From GCA-2862545 sp047609825 (GTDB lineage: Bacteria; Myxococcota_A; UBA796; GCA-2862545), in the NCBI GenBank assembly GCA_047609825.1, contig JBLFXJ010000032.1, positions 1-37,177 on the forward strand: 37,177 nucleotides of DNA. Reading direction: 5' to 3'. Of this stretch, positions 23,850 through 31,389 are shown piece by piece. Made by a program: the position numbers and the translations under genes. The notes under the pieces are model-generated. The model saw only the letters and a program-made list of their open reading frames with translations, searched no databases and had not been told where the DNA came from. The number at the start of each line of letters is the position of its first letter. The first letter of the stretch is position 1.

Positions 23850-26573
23850 CTAACGTGAGGACGACTGGCGCGGGGCAACTCGCCGCCGCCGTCCGAACCA
23901 CAGCGGTGCTGCGAGCCAGACCCAGCCGCCCGCACCGCCAGCGGCGCTGCAGAACCAGCCTGCGGGTGCATCGCCGGGCTTGCCCGAGGTGCCCGTGTCG
24001 CCCGTCGGCTCGGGTGATGTGGGGTCCACCCCGAACGCGTCCGTGCCGTCGCAGTCCTGATCGATGCCGTCGTCGGGCACCTCTGGCAGTCCGGGTGCCC
24101 GGTCCGGGTCGGCGTCGTCGCAGTCACCGGTCTCCGCCGACTCCCCAGCGCCTCGGCACCCGCCGCTGCCGGGCTGCACGACATCGGAGCCCACGCCGTC
24201 ACCGTCGGCGTCCATCCAGCACTCTTCCGCTCCATCGCAGTCCTGGTCCACGCCATCTGCCACGACCGGCGGCGCGCCCGGGAAGGTGGTGGGGGCCGTG
24301 TCATCACAGTCGGTGGCGTCGTCCACGTGTGCGGGTGGCGCCGCACAGGCCTCCTGGGGAGCGTCTGCGTCGCCGAACCCGTCGCCGTCCGCGTCCGCCC
24401 ACCAAGTGGTCAGGGTGAACCCGTCGTCGGGCGCGCCGTCGCAGTCCTGGTCGAGGCCGTCGCAGAACTCCGGCGCGTCGGGGTAGGTGCCCACGTCCGC
24501 GTCGTCGCAGTCGCCGTCGCAGGTGGTGATGCCGTCTCCGTCGGCGTCGAGGCCCTCGACCCGCGGGTCCCGGTCGTCGCAGTCCGTGGCCGTGGCGACC
24601 CACCCGGTGGGCGGGAGGCACCACGCGGCGGACCGGCTGGCATCGCCGTCACCGTCGCCATCGCCATCGCTGTACCAGGTGTCTGCGAGCACGCTGTCGT
24701 CGGCATCGTCGGTCAGGCCGTCGCAGTCGTCGTCGACGCCGCTGCACACCTCCCGGGTCGCCGGGTTGCGGGCCGCGTCGTCGTCCGCGCAGTCCCCAGT
24801 GCGGTCCGCGACCCCCGCGGCTTCGCACCTCAGGTCGTCGGACAGCACCAGCTCCGGCACGCCGTAGCCATCACCATCCGCGTCGGTGTAGCAGGTCTCG
24901 CTGCCATCGCAGTCCTGGTCCACCCCGTCGCCGACGAGCTCGATCCCGGCCGGCGACACGGACGGGTCCAGGTCGTCGCAGTCGCCCGGATCGGCGGTGT
25001 AGCCGTCGGGCGGTGCGCAGCTCGCGAGGGCGTCTTCCGGGTCTCCATACCCATCCCCGTCGCCATCCCGGTACCAGGTGGACACGCTCAGGGGGTCGAG
25101 GGAGGGGTCGGCGTCGTCGGTCAGTCCATCGCAGTCGTCGTCGCCGCCGCCGCACACCTCACGCCGGCCAGGGCTCGCCCCAGGGTCCCGGTCGTCGCAG
25201 TCCCCGCCGACCAGGGCGACGCCGGCATGCAACTCGCAGCTCGCACCCGCCACTTGCACGGCCACGTCACCGCCGTAGCCGTCGCCGTCCGCGTCGCGCC
25301 AGCAGGCGTCGCGGGTGTCGCAGTCCTGGTCGATGCCGTCGGCCACCACCTCGGCCAGGGCCGGCGACCGGTCTGGCACTGCGTCATTGCAGTCCATCAG
25401 CCACGGCGCGCCGTCGCCATCTCCGTCCTCCCAGTGCAGCGCCAGGGCCGTTGCGCCCCCGGTGGCGCCGATGTCGGCCACGGTGCCGTCGCGGTCGCGG
25501 GCCGACGGCGTGCCAGCGTCCACCAGGGGGCTGTCGCGCCCGGGCAGCAGCACGTCGGCGCACAGCCCGTCTGGGGTGTAGGCCGCGAGCAGGGGGTCCA
25601 TATCGTACAGGTCGGCGTCGCCGGCGCGACCGTCATAGTGCAGGGAGTTGGCATAGAACAGGGTGTAGGACGTGGCGACGTTCACGGTGCCGGTGCCGTC
25701 CGTCCAGGCCACGAGGCTGTCGTCGAGCGTGACCTCGCCGCTGGACGACACCCCGTCGCCCACCGTGCCGAGCACGCTGAGGTTGCGCAGGGTGGCGATG
25801 CCTTCGGAGTGGACCGCGCCGCCGACGCTGTCCAGCAGAGCAACGGCCCGCAGGGCCGCCGCTCCACCGAGCACTGCGACCCCTCCGCCCAGACCATCTG
25901 CCATGTTCCCGCACAGCGACGAGGCGAGCAGCTCCACGGTGCCCACGCTCCACACCGCACCGCCGTCCGCTGTGGCCGTGTTGTGGTCCATCGCCACCGA
26001 GACCAGGCTCGCAACGCCATCATCCACCGCAAGTCCGCCGCCTCGGACCGCCGTGTTGCCCGCCCACCGGCCGTCGTCCACCACTAGGTCGCCGCCACCC
26101 AGCACCTGGGCGCCGCCGCCAGCCCCCGCGGCGTGGTTCGCCACCAGCACCACGTCGAGCAGGGTCGCCGTGCCGCCCTCCACCCGCAGGCCCGCGCCGT
26201 CCGGCGCGGCGCAGTCACTGATCGCCACCCGCTCGGCAAACAGCGAGCCCCTGGGGCGCACGTCGATCCCGCGGCCGAGCCCGGCCCCGTCGATGGACAG
26301 CCCCTCGACCGTGAGCGCGGTGCCGGATTCCACGGTCAGCACCGCGTCGCCTCCGCCCCGCAACACCGTGCCGGGCACCCCGCCCAGACCGATGATCGTC
26401 ACGTCCACAGCGACGGAATCGCCGCCGGCATGCAGGCCGGGCCGGAGGTAGAGCACGTCGCCGTCGGCGGCGACGGCCAGCGCGTCGGCGAGGGTCGGGT
26501 GGGCGTCGTCCGGACCGACATACCGGTCGACGGCGTGAGCGGGAGCGAGCAGACACGTCAGCAGGAGGTGCAC
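23850..26573 (-). CDS. MopE-like surface protein: pectate-lyase-like helix plus DCDD repeats and MYXO-CTERM-like tail
   Basis: 907 residues. A signal peptide (MHLLLTCLLAPAHA) leads into a right-handed beta-helix-like region (about 17-370) with many short G-rich parallel strands and the PDDAHPTLADALAVAADGD opening typical of bacterial right-handed beta-helix proteins. Residues about 393-842 hold repeats of the MopE metal-binding kind: eight DCxD motifs (mostly GDCDDxDP) alternating with seven (I/V/G/L)DxDCDG motifs and DADGDGxG loops. The end has a Cys (FCSAAGGAGG), a hydrophobic Trp-rich helix and RRRR, matching MYXO-CTERM. The C-terminal run after RRRR is 10 residues longer than usual. It is likely surface-anchored and binds metal or calcium. 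Start is GTG at 26573. Confidence 0.88.
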   Translation of the reverse strand: MHLLLTCLLAPAHAVDRYVGPDDAHPTLADALAVAADGDVLYLRPGLHAGGDSVAVDVTIIGLGGVPGTVLRGGGDAVLTVESGTALTVEGLSIDGAGLGRGIDVRPRGSLFAERVAISDCAAPDGAGLRVEGGTATLLDVVLVANHAAGAGGGAQVLGGGDLVVDDGRWAGNTAVRGGGLAVDDGVASLVSVAMDHNTATADGGAVWSVGTVELLASSLCGNMADGLGGGVAVLGGAAALRAVALLDSVGGAVHSEGIATLRNLSVLGTVGDGVSSSGEVTLDDSLVAWTDGTGTVNVATSYTLFYANSLHYDGRAGDADLYDMDPLLAAYTPDGLCADVLLPGRDSPLVDAGTPSARDRDGTVADIGATGGATALALHWEDGDGDGAPWLMDCNDAVPDRSPALAEVVADGIDQDCDTRDACWRDADGDGYGGDVAVQVAGASCELHAGVALVGGDCDDRDPGASPGRREVCGGGDDDCDGLTDDADPSLDPLSVSTWYRDGDGDGYGDPEDALASCAPPDGYTADPGDCDDLDPSVSPAGIELVGDGVDQDCDGSETCYTDADGDGYGVPELVLSDDLRCEAAGVADRTGDCADDDAARNPATREVCSGVDDDCDGLTDDADDSVLADTWYSDGDGDGDGDASRSAAWCLPPTGWVATATDCDDRDPRVEGLDADGDGITTCDGDCDDADVGTYPDAPEFCDGLDQDCDGAPDDGFTLTTWWADADGDGFGDADAPQEACAAPPAHVDDATDCDDTAPTTFPGAPPVVADGVDQDCDGAEECWMDADGDGVGSDVVQPGSGGCRGAGESAETGDCDDADPDRAPGLPEVPDDGIDQDCDGTDAFGVDPTSPEPTGDTGTSGKPGDAPAGWFCSAAGGAGGWVWLAAPLWFGRRRRVAPRQSSSR
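24046..25394 (-). repeat. Coding tandem repeat (MopE-type DCDD/DQDCDG units)
   Basis: Eight imperfect units within the MopE-like gene. Plus-strand text shows recurring GTCGTCGCAGTC and CCGTCGCAGTCC. The units vary in length, by roughly 140 to 250 bases, and diverge between copies, so this is a protein repeat and not a recent DNA duplication. Confidence 0.8.
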
Positions 26574-27010
26574 GGCCGGAGGGTAGCACCGCAGGGGTGC
26601 CGCCGACCCAGCAGTTGGTCAGCCGTCCCGTGGCGGAGGGTCGCGCAGCTAGCTGTGGTGGGGTGGCCCCCGGAGAACGCGCGGAGGCCAAATCCCCCGC
26701 GCGCCCCCCTTGGGCATCCACTCCGCCGGCGTTGGGGCACGGACATGTGAGCCGTCGGCGTGGACATGCACTGACACTGCAGGCGTCGTGCCAGGTTGGT
26801 TGTCGAGGAATGACCGAGGTCGGCCGGATTGGCTCCCGACGGGCCCGCGCCAGATCAGGACATGGGTGTCGCGGTGGCCGGGCTTGTCGTGGGTGCTGCG
26901 GTGTCCACCTTTGAGTACGGGCCGAGCCGCCCACGCCGGGTCGTGGAGCGTGTGGCCCGTGCGGAGCCGGTGCGTCGCTCCGACCATTGGATTCTCGGGG
27001 AGGTGTGCGG
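26574..27010. other. Intergenic spacer, no gene seen
   Basis: 437 bp between the MopE-like gene and a plus-strand gene at 27011. The left end holds the MopE-like promoter candidate; the right end holds a GGGGAGG site for the 27011 ATG. Reading frames in between on both strands show no protein-like features or plausible starts. Confidence 0.5.
26580..26585 (-). promoter_or_regulatory. Candidate leaderless -10 box (TACCCT) for the MopE-like gene
   Basis: TACCCT on the minus strand, six bases (CCGGCC), then the GTG start at 26573. Same geometry as the other leaderless candidates but with a GTG start. Confidence 0.4.
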
Positions 27011-27415
27011 ATGGTCGTGCGCTTGGAAACGACGGCGAAGCCGGGGTGTCGGTGTCCGTATGGCCGCTCGCCGGTGGCGGAGCCGCTGGACATCCGGATA
27101 GTGGGGCTGGACGATCTGCCCGACCAGGGGCCCGATCCGGTCCACGACGCAGCGGTGGTGTCGGCGGTCGGACTGCACGCCGCTGGGCGACAGCTGGCGG
27201 CCTTCCTCCACGCCGACGGAGTGGTGCACGTGTTCGCCCAGTCGGGCGGCTGGGTGGGCCCGGTGGCGACGGGTGAGGCCGACCCGGTCACGGGCGAGCT
27301 CGACTGGCACGCTGGCGGCGAGTCGGACTGGGTCGACATGCCCATGGGGCTTGGCTGGACCGAGGACCTCAGCGTCGCGGTCGAGGCGCTCGCCGAGGCG
27401 TGGGCGGCTGGCTGA
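27011..27415 (+). CDS. Small unknown protein
   Basis: 134 residues. ATG at 27011 has GGGGAGG seven bases upstream, better than an in-frame TTG at 26987. The N-terminus MVVRLETTAKPGCRCPYGRSPVAE has a CRC pair; the middle (AAVVSAVGLHAAGRQLAAFLHADGVVHVFAQSGGW) reads like alternating strands and a helix, and the rest is acidic with a Trp-rich GWTEDLSVAVEALAEAW ending. No signal peptide or membrane segment. I do not recognise the family and cannot assign a function. It is convergent with the Fes-like esterase gene (25 bp apart). Confidence 0.55.
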   Translation: MVVRLETTAKPGCRCPYGRSPVAEPLDIRIVGLDDLPDQGPDPVHDAAVVSAVGLHAAGRQLAAFLHADGVVHVFAQSGGWVGPVATGEADPVTGELDWHAGGESDWVDMPMGLGWTEDLSVAVEALAEAWAAG

Positions 27416-27439
27416 GCCCGTCCTCGTCAGACCGAGCCG

Positions 27440-28594
27440 TCAGTCGTAGTACATCCACAGGTATCCGGGGAACAAGTACGTGAGCCCGCCCCGCAGCCGG
27501 TCGCGCCACGCGATCCAGTTGTGGCCATCGCGGGCCTCGGTGAACCGCACCTCGAGCCCGGCATCCCGCAAGAGTGGCACCAGGCCGCGGTTGAACGCGA
27601 TGAGCGATTCGAACGTGCCGCAGCTCATGTAGATCCGGGGCTTGCCGAGCCGCGCCGGGTCTTCGCGCAGAGCGTTGACGAACGCGACCACCGGATCCCA
27701 CAGCGCGCTGCGGCCATGGTGGCCTACGTCGGTGAACACGAATGAGCCGGACTGCAGGAACAACCGACCGAACACGCCGGGGCGCATCCACGCCGCGTAC
27801 AGGCTGCTCACCCCGCCGAAGCTGGCGCCCAGCAGGCCGAGCTCCCGCGGGTCGTCGCTGATCGAGTACCGCTCCCGAACCGCTGGCAGCACCTCGTCCA
27901 CCAGGAACTCGGGCTGCCGTGGGTTCGCGCCGTACTCGCGGTTGCGGTCGTGGCCGCGGGTGAAGGCCACCACCAGCGGGCGCACCTCGTGCCGCTGGAT
28001 CAGGTTGTCGAGCACGGTCTTGATCTCGGCGAACTTGAGGTAGTCGTCGCCGTCGTGGCAGATCAACAGGGGGTAGCTCTTGTGGCTCTTGTACTCCTGC
28101 GGGAGGTAGACCTTGATCTCCCGCTGGTCGCCGTACACCGCGCTGTCGATGACGAAGGACTCCATCTCGCCGGGGCGCACACCAGGCTCTGGGAATACCC
28201 AGGGTGGCTCGGTGTATCCGGGCATCGTGCACACGGAGTTCGACCCGAACGGATCGAACGCCCGCCGGTCGTTGTGGGGGTCGCGCACCCACCGCGCATT
28301 TCCAGCCCGCTGGAGCTCGATCTTGTACTCGACCCGGGCCCGTTTCGGCAGGTCGAGGGTGAGATACCAGGCGTTGGTGTGTGGGATGCGGTGGAAGGCC
28401 TGGCGCGACTCGAGCCCGAACACCCAGTGCACCAGGAACGCGGCGTCGACGGCCTCGCCGATCCAGAAGAAGAAGGTGGCGCTACCCCCCTCTACGATGG
28501 GGAACTCACGGCCGGCGATGAACGCCTCGAGGGCGGCGTCGCTCTCCTCGGGCGCGGCGACGATCCGCTTGAGCAGGTCGGTCAACGGCTTCAT
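27440..28594 (-). CDS. Enterochelin esterase (Fes)-like alpha/beta-hydrolase
   Basis: 384 residues. An N-terminal beta-sandwich-like part (about 1-125, with ATFFFWIGEAVDAAFLVHWV and FHRIPHTNAWYLTLDLPKRARVEYKIEL) precedes an esterase-D/Fes-type hydrolase domain: strand PLLICHDGDDYL, nucleophile Ser258 in LLGASFGGVSS, and His358 in ARDGHNW. In Fes enzymes this N-terminal domain binds the substrate, which is a siderophore lactone; here there is no siderophore context, so the substrate is open. No signal peptide, so cytosolic. The ATG overlaps the stop of the S51-like gene (ATGA), so both are coupled. Ending YLWMYYD is typical of this esterase group. Confidence 0.88.
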   Translation of the reverse strand: MKPLTDLLKRIVAAPEESDAALEAFIAGREFPIVEGGSATFFFWIGEAVDAAFLVHWVFGLESRQAFHRIPHTNAWYLTLDLPKRARVEYKIELQRAGNARWVRDPHNDRRAFDPFGSNSVCTMPGYTEPPWVFPEPGVRPGEMESFVIDSAVYGDQREIKVYLPQEYKSHKSYPLLICHDGDDYLKFAEIKTVLDNLIQRHEVRPLVVAFTRGHDRNREYGANPRQPEFLVDEVLPAVRERYSISDDPRELGLLGASFGGVSSLYAAWMRPGVFGRLFLQSGSFVFTDVGHHGRSALWDPVVAFVNALREDPARLGKPRIYMSCGTFESLIAFNRGLVPLLRDAGLEVRFTEARDGHNWIAWRDRLRGGLTYLFPGYLWMYYD

Positions 28595-29550
28595 TCGGCC
28601 CCCGCCGGGATCGGTACCACGGTGCCATCAGCGTGCAGTCGGAGCGCGGATTCTGGCGTGCCGCGGTTCACGAGCACCCCGCCTTGGCGGTCGAGCCAGG
28701 CGCCGTTCTCCAGGGCCACACACGCGGCGGGCGCGAATCGGGTGGCGAGCAGCGCCACCCGCCGGGCGTCGTCGAGGCGGAGGCGGCGGCGCGCATGGGG
28801 CAGGGCCACCACGCCGCGCACCAGGCCGATGCCGTCGCCGAACAGCTCCGGGTAGCTGGGACCATCCGGCGGGTCGTCGTAGAACAACACCACGCGCTCG
28901 GTGAGCACCATGGCGCCGGCCGACCACGCCACCAGGTGGGTGCCGCGGGCGCGAACGGCGGGGAGCACGCGGTCGAGGCCGAAGAAGAACAGCCGGTTCC
29001 GCAGCACGCCCACGTGGCCGCCGGGCAGCAGGATCGTGTGGGCCGCAGCGAGGGTGTCGGATGCCTCGCGGTGCAGCGGCAGCACGCTCGGGTCTTCCCA
29101 CGGCGCGAGACACTCGGGGTGGTCGGCGGCCAGGCCATCCACCTGGTCGAGGTATTGCTGGTCGATGCGGCGCACGTCGTCGATGGCCCACCGCAGCGGC
29201 GAGCCCGCCTCGTTCGCTCCCCTCGCTTCGGCGTCGAGCAGGCGGCGAACGGCGCCCAGGGCCTGGTGCAGGCGCACCCGGTGCACGTCCTTGATGGCGA
29301 GGATGCGTTGCTGGCGGGCGTGCCAGGCGGGCATCAGCGCGTTGCCGCCCAGCCCCTCGAACCAGCGGTACAGCGGCAGCTCGACAAGCCGGTCGCCCAC
29401 CACCTGGCGAAGCGCGCGGGTCTCCGCTTCGTCGTGCCGCCAGCCGGCCGTGATCGCCACCACGGAACCGGTGCCCTCGAGGCCGGCGAGCACGGGCGAG
29501 AGGTTGGGGGCGGGGCGCTGGGGCCCGAGGAAGTGGATCTGACCGCGCAT
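28591..29550 (-). CDS. S51/cyanophycinase-like peptidase (type 1 glutamine amidotransferase fold)
   Basis: 319 residues. The fold marker LLPGGHVGVLRNRL (about 174-187) and the nucleophile elbow AWSAGAM (Ser210) match the S51 family, with a candidate catalytic His252 in VVALPHARRR. Family members cleave beta-aspartyl (cyanophycin) or alpha-aspartyl peptides, or are unassigned hydrolases. An extra helical stretch at about 85-160 is not in the short peptidase E form. ATG at 29550 gives MRGQIHFLGP, a typical first strand; an earlier in-frame start would add about 65 Arg/Pro-rich residues. It is the first gene of a minus-strand pair with the esterase, diverging from the ATP-grasp gene over 193 bp. 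Confidence 0.8.
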   Translation of the reverse strand: MRGQIHFLGPQRPAPNLSPVLAGLEGTGSVVAITAGWRHDEAETRALRQVVGDRLVELPLYRWFEGLGGNALMPAWHARQQRILAIKDVHRVRLHQALGAVRRLLDAEARGANEAGSPLRWAIDDVRRIDQQYLDQVDGLAADHPECLAPWEDPSVLPLHREASDTLAAAHTILLPGGHVGVLRNRLFFFGLDRVLPAVRARGTHLVAWSAGAMVLTERVVLFYDDPPDGPSYPELFGDGIGLVRGVVALPHARRRLRLDDARRVALLATRFAPAACVALENGAWLDRQGGVLVNRGTPESALRLHADGTVVPIPAGAE

Positions 29551-29743
29551 GGCGGGCGGCCTAGCGCAGCGGGGTCGGCGGAGCCAGGTGGGTGCACGGG
29601 CGGTGCGTCGGCGGGTCCACGACCCATCGGGCGGTGGCTCCCGAAGTCGCGCCGGACGGTGGACTGACTTCGTTGGACGGAGCGCGCCGACCGGTGGCTG
29701 CCACAGATGGCGCGCGCTAGCAGTCGCCCTGCCTGAGGGCCCC

Positions 29744-30961
29744 ATGAACGTCGTGTTCCTCTGCCCCCACTACCCGTCCGAGATGGCGAACTACGTGCGC
29801 GGCCTGGCCGAGGTCGGCGCCCGCGTGTTCGGCGTCGGCGACGCTCCCACCGCGGCGCTGCCCGCCGAGGTCAAGCGCTACCTCACTGGCTACCTGCACG
29901 TGCCCCGCATCCTCGACGAGGGCGATGTGCTCCAGCGGGTGGTGGCGTGGGTCGGCAACACCCCGATCGATCGGGTGGAGGCCCAGTGGGAGCCGGTGGT
30001 GATCCTCGCGGCGCGCATCCGCGAGGCGGTGGGTGCCGTGGGCATGTCGCTGGATACCGTGCGCGGGTTCCGGGACAAGGAGCTGATGAAGGAGCGCATC
30101 CGTGCGGCCGGCTTGCGCGTGCCCCACAGCGCCCGGGTCACCGATGATGCTCAAGCGTGGAAGGCGGCCGAGGCCATCGGCTACCCGCTGATCCTCAAGC
30201 CCATCGCGGGTGCCGGCAGCGCCGACACCTACCGGGTGAACGACGCCCGCGAGCTGGCCACAGTGCTCGCGAAGACGGCCCATGTGCCCGAGGTGAGCAT
30301 CGAGGAGTTCGTCGAGGGCGAGGAGTACACCTACGACACCGTGTGCATCGAGGGCCGGCCCGCGTACGAGAACGTCGCGCAGTACCTGCCGCGCCCGCTG
30401 ATCGCCCGGCAGAACGAGTGGATCAGCCCGGTGATCTGCACCATCCGCGACCTGAACCAGCCCCACCTGCGCGACGGCATCGCGCTCGGCCGGCGGGTGC
30501 TCACGGCGCTCGGCATGGGCACCGGCTTCACCCACATGGAGTGGTACCGGAAGTCGGATGGCGACGTGGTGTTCGGCGAGATCGGCTGCCGCCCTGGGGG
30601 CGCGCACCTTGTCGACCAGATGAACCTCACCAGCGACATCGACCTGTTCCGGGAGTGGGCGCGCGCCGTGTGCTGGCGTGAGGTGCAGATCCACCACCCG
30701 CGGCGGTACAACGCGGCCATCGTGTTCAAGCGCGCCCTCGGGCAGGGGCGCATCACCCACATCGACGGCCTGTACACCTTCCTCCGCGACTACGGTGAGT
30801 ACGTGTGTTGGGAGAACCTGCTCAAGCCCGGGCAACACCGGCGCGACTGGCTGCGCACGTTGGTGAGTGATGGGTTTGTGATCGTGCGCCATCCGGAGTG
30901 GGGTGCCGCCCTGCACATCGCCGATCAGGTCGCGCGCAACGTCACCTTGTACGCGGAGTAG
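29744..30961 (+). CDS. ATP-grasp ligase-like protein
   Basis: 405 residues. A Rossmann-like N-domain (MNVVFLCPHYPSEMANYVRGLAEVGARVFGVGD) and the ATP-grasp core follow: DKELMKERIRAAGLRVPHS (about 111-129), ATP-binding Lys152 in YPLILKPIAGAGSADT, EEFVEGEEYTYD (about 187-198), and metal-binding Glu279 in VFGEIGCRPGG with Arg283. The usual Asn of the ExNxR motif is Gly here. ATP-grasp enzymes join a carboxylate, through an acyl phosphate, to an amine or thiol. The substrate is unknown. ATG at 29744 follows GAGGG. Only two bases separate it from the Rid gene. With the S51 peptidase and esterase next door it may make an amide or peptide product. Confidence 0.88.
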   Translation: MNVVFLCPHYPSEMANYVRGLAEVGARVFGVGDAPTAALPAEVKRYLTGYLHVPRILDEGDVLQRVVAWVGNTPIDRVEAQWEPVVILAARIREAVGAVGMSLDTVRGFRDKELMKERIRAAGLRVPHSARVTDDAQAWKAAEAIGYPLILKPIAGAGSADTYRVNDARELATVLAKTAHVPEVSIEEFVEGEEYTYDTVCIEGRPAYENVAQYLPRPLIARQNEWISPVICTIRDLNQPHLRDGIALGRRVLTALGMGTGFTHMEWYRKSDGDVVFGEIGCRPGGAHLVDQMNLTSDIDLFREWARAVCWREVQIHHPRRYNAAIVFKRALGQGRITHIDGLYTFLRDYGEYVCWENLLKPGQHRRDWLRTLVSDGFVIVRHPEWGAALHIADQVARNVTLYAE

Positions 30962-30963
30962 CG

Positions 30964-31365
30964 ATGCGTCGTCACGTCCAGAGCGGTGCCCCGTGGGAGT
31001 CCATCGCCGGCTACTCGCGCGCGGTGCGGGTGGGCGACACCATCCACGTGGCCGGAACCACCGCCCAGGGGCCCGACGGAGCGCTGGTGGGTCGCGGAGA
31101 TCCAGCGGCGCAGACGCGGCGTTGTCTGGAGATCATCGAGGCGGCGCTGCTGGAGCTCGACGCGTCGCTCTCCGATGTGGTGCGCACGCGGATGTTCGTC
31201 ACCGACATCTCGCGCTGGGAGCCCATCGCTCGCGTGCATGGTGAGGTGTTCGCCCACATCCGGCCGGTCACCGCGATGGTGGAGGTGAGCGCCCTGGTCG
31301 ACCCCGAGATGCTGGTCGAGATCGAGGCCGTCGCCATCGTCACGCCATCCTCCACACCGGGCTGA
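30964..31365 (+). CDS. Rid-family protein (YjgF/YER057c/UK114) lacking the catalytic Arg
   Basis: 133 residues, the standard size of Rid-family trimers. WESIAGYSRAVRVGDTIHVAGTTAQ is the typical start, and VVRTRMFVTDISRW and MVEVSALVDPEMLVEIEAVAIV the typical core. In RidA a conserved Arg (Arg105 in E. coli numbering) in the PAR(S/T)xVEV motif is needed for imine hydrolysis; here the aligned stretch is RPVTAMVEV, with Thr at that position. So it belongs to an Arg-less Rid branch and probably does not act as a RidA imine deaminase. It follows the ATP-grasp gene by two bases. Confidence 0.88.
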   Translation: MRRHVQSGAPWESIAGYSRAVRVGDTIHVAGTTAQGPDGALVGRGDPAAQTRRCLEIIEAALLELDASLSDVVRTRMFVTDISRWEPIARVHGEVFAHIRPVTAMVEVSALVDPEMLVEIEAVAIVTPSSTPG

Positions 31366-31377
31366 CGTTCTTGCGGC

Positions 31378-31383
31378 TATGCT
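31378..31383 (+). promoter_or_regulatory. Candidate leaderless -10 box (TATGCT) for the YD-like lipoprotein
   Basis: TATGCT, six bases (CTGCGT), then the ATG at 31390. It lies in the 24-bp gap after the Rid gene, so the lipoprotein may have its own promoter. No Shine-Dalgarno sequence. Confidence 0.45.
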
Positions 31384-31389
31384 CTGCGT

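Noticed and set aside
22358..24346. Long minus-strand open frame under the protease gene
   Set aside because: Antisense to a clear S8 protease and to part of the MopE-like gene; no protein-like features.
24046..25394. CRISPR-like repetition
   Set aside because: The repeats are degenerate, vary in length and keep the reading frame of the MopE-type protein; they code DCDD/DQDCDG motifs.
24327..26087. Long plus-strand open frame under the MopE-like gene
   Set aside because: Valine/Arg-rich shadow of the coding repeats on the other strand.
26649..26987. Minus-strand frame in the spacer before 27011
   Set aside because: No ribosome binding site, promoter-like box or recognisable motif; text is Pro/His/Arg-rich without structure.
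27440..28594. Siderophore utilisation locus
   Set aside because: The esterase is Fes-like, but no siderophore receptor, transporter, Fur box or synthesis gene is visible.
29551..29743. Leaderless promoter for the S51-like gene
   Set aside because: The nearest hexamer, TAGGCC, lacks the final T of the consensus and is seven bases from the ATG.
28591..30961. Cyanophycin synthesis and breakdown locus
   Set aside because: The ATP-grasp protein (405 residues) is far shorter than CphA and lacks a Mur-ligase-like domain, so cyanophycin itself is unlikely.
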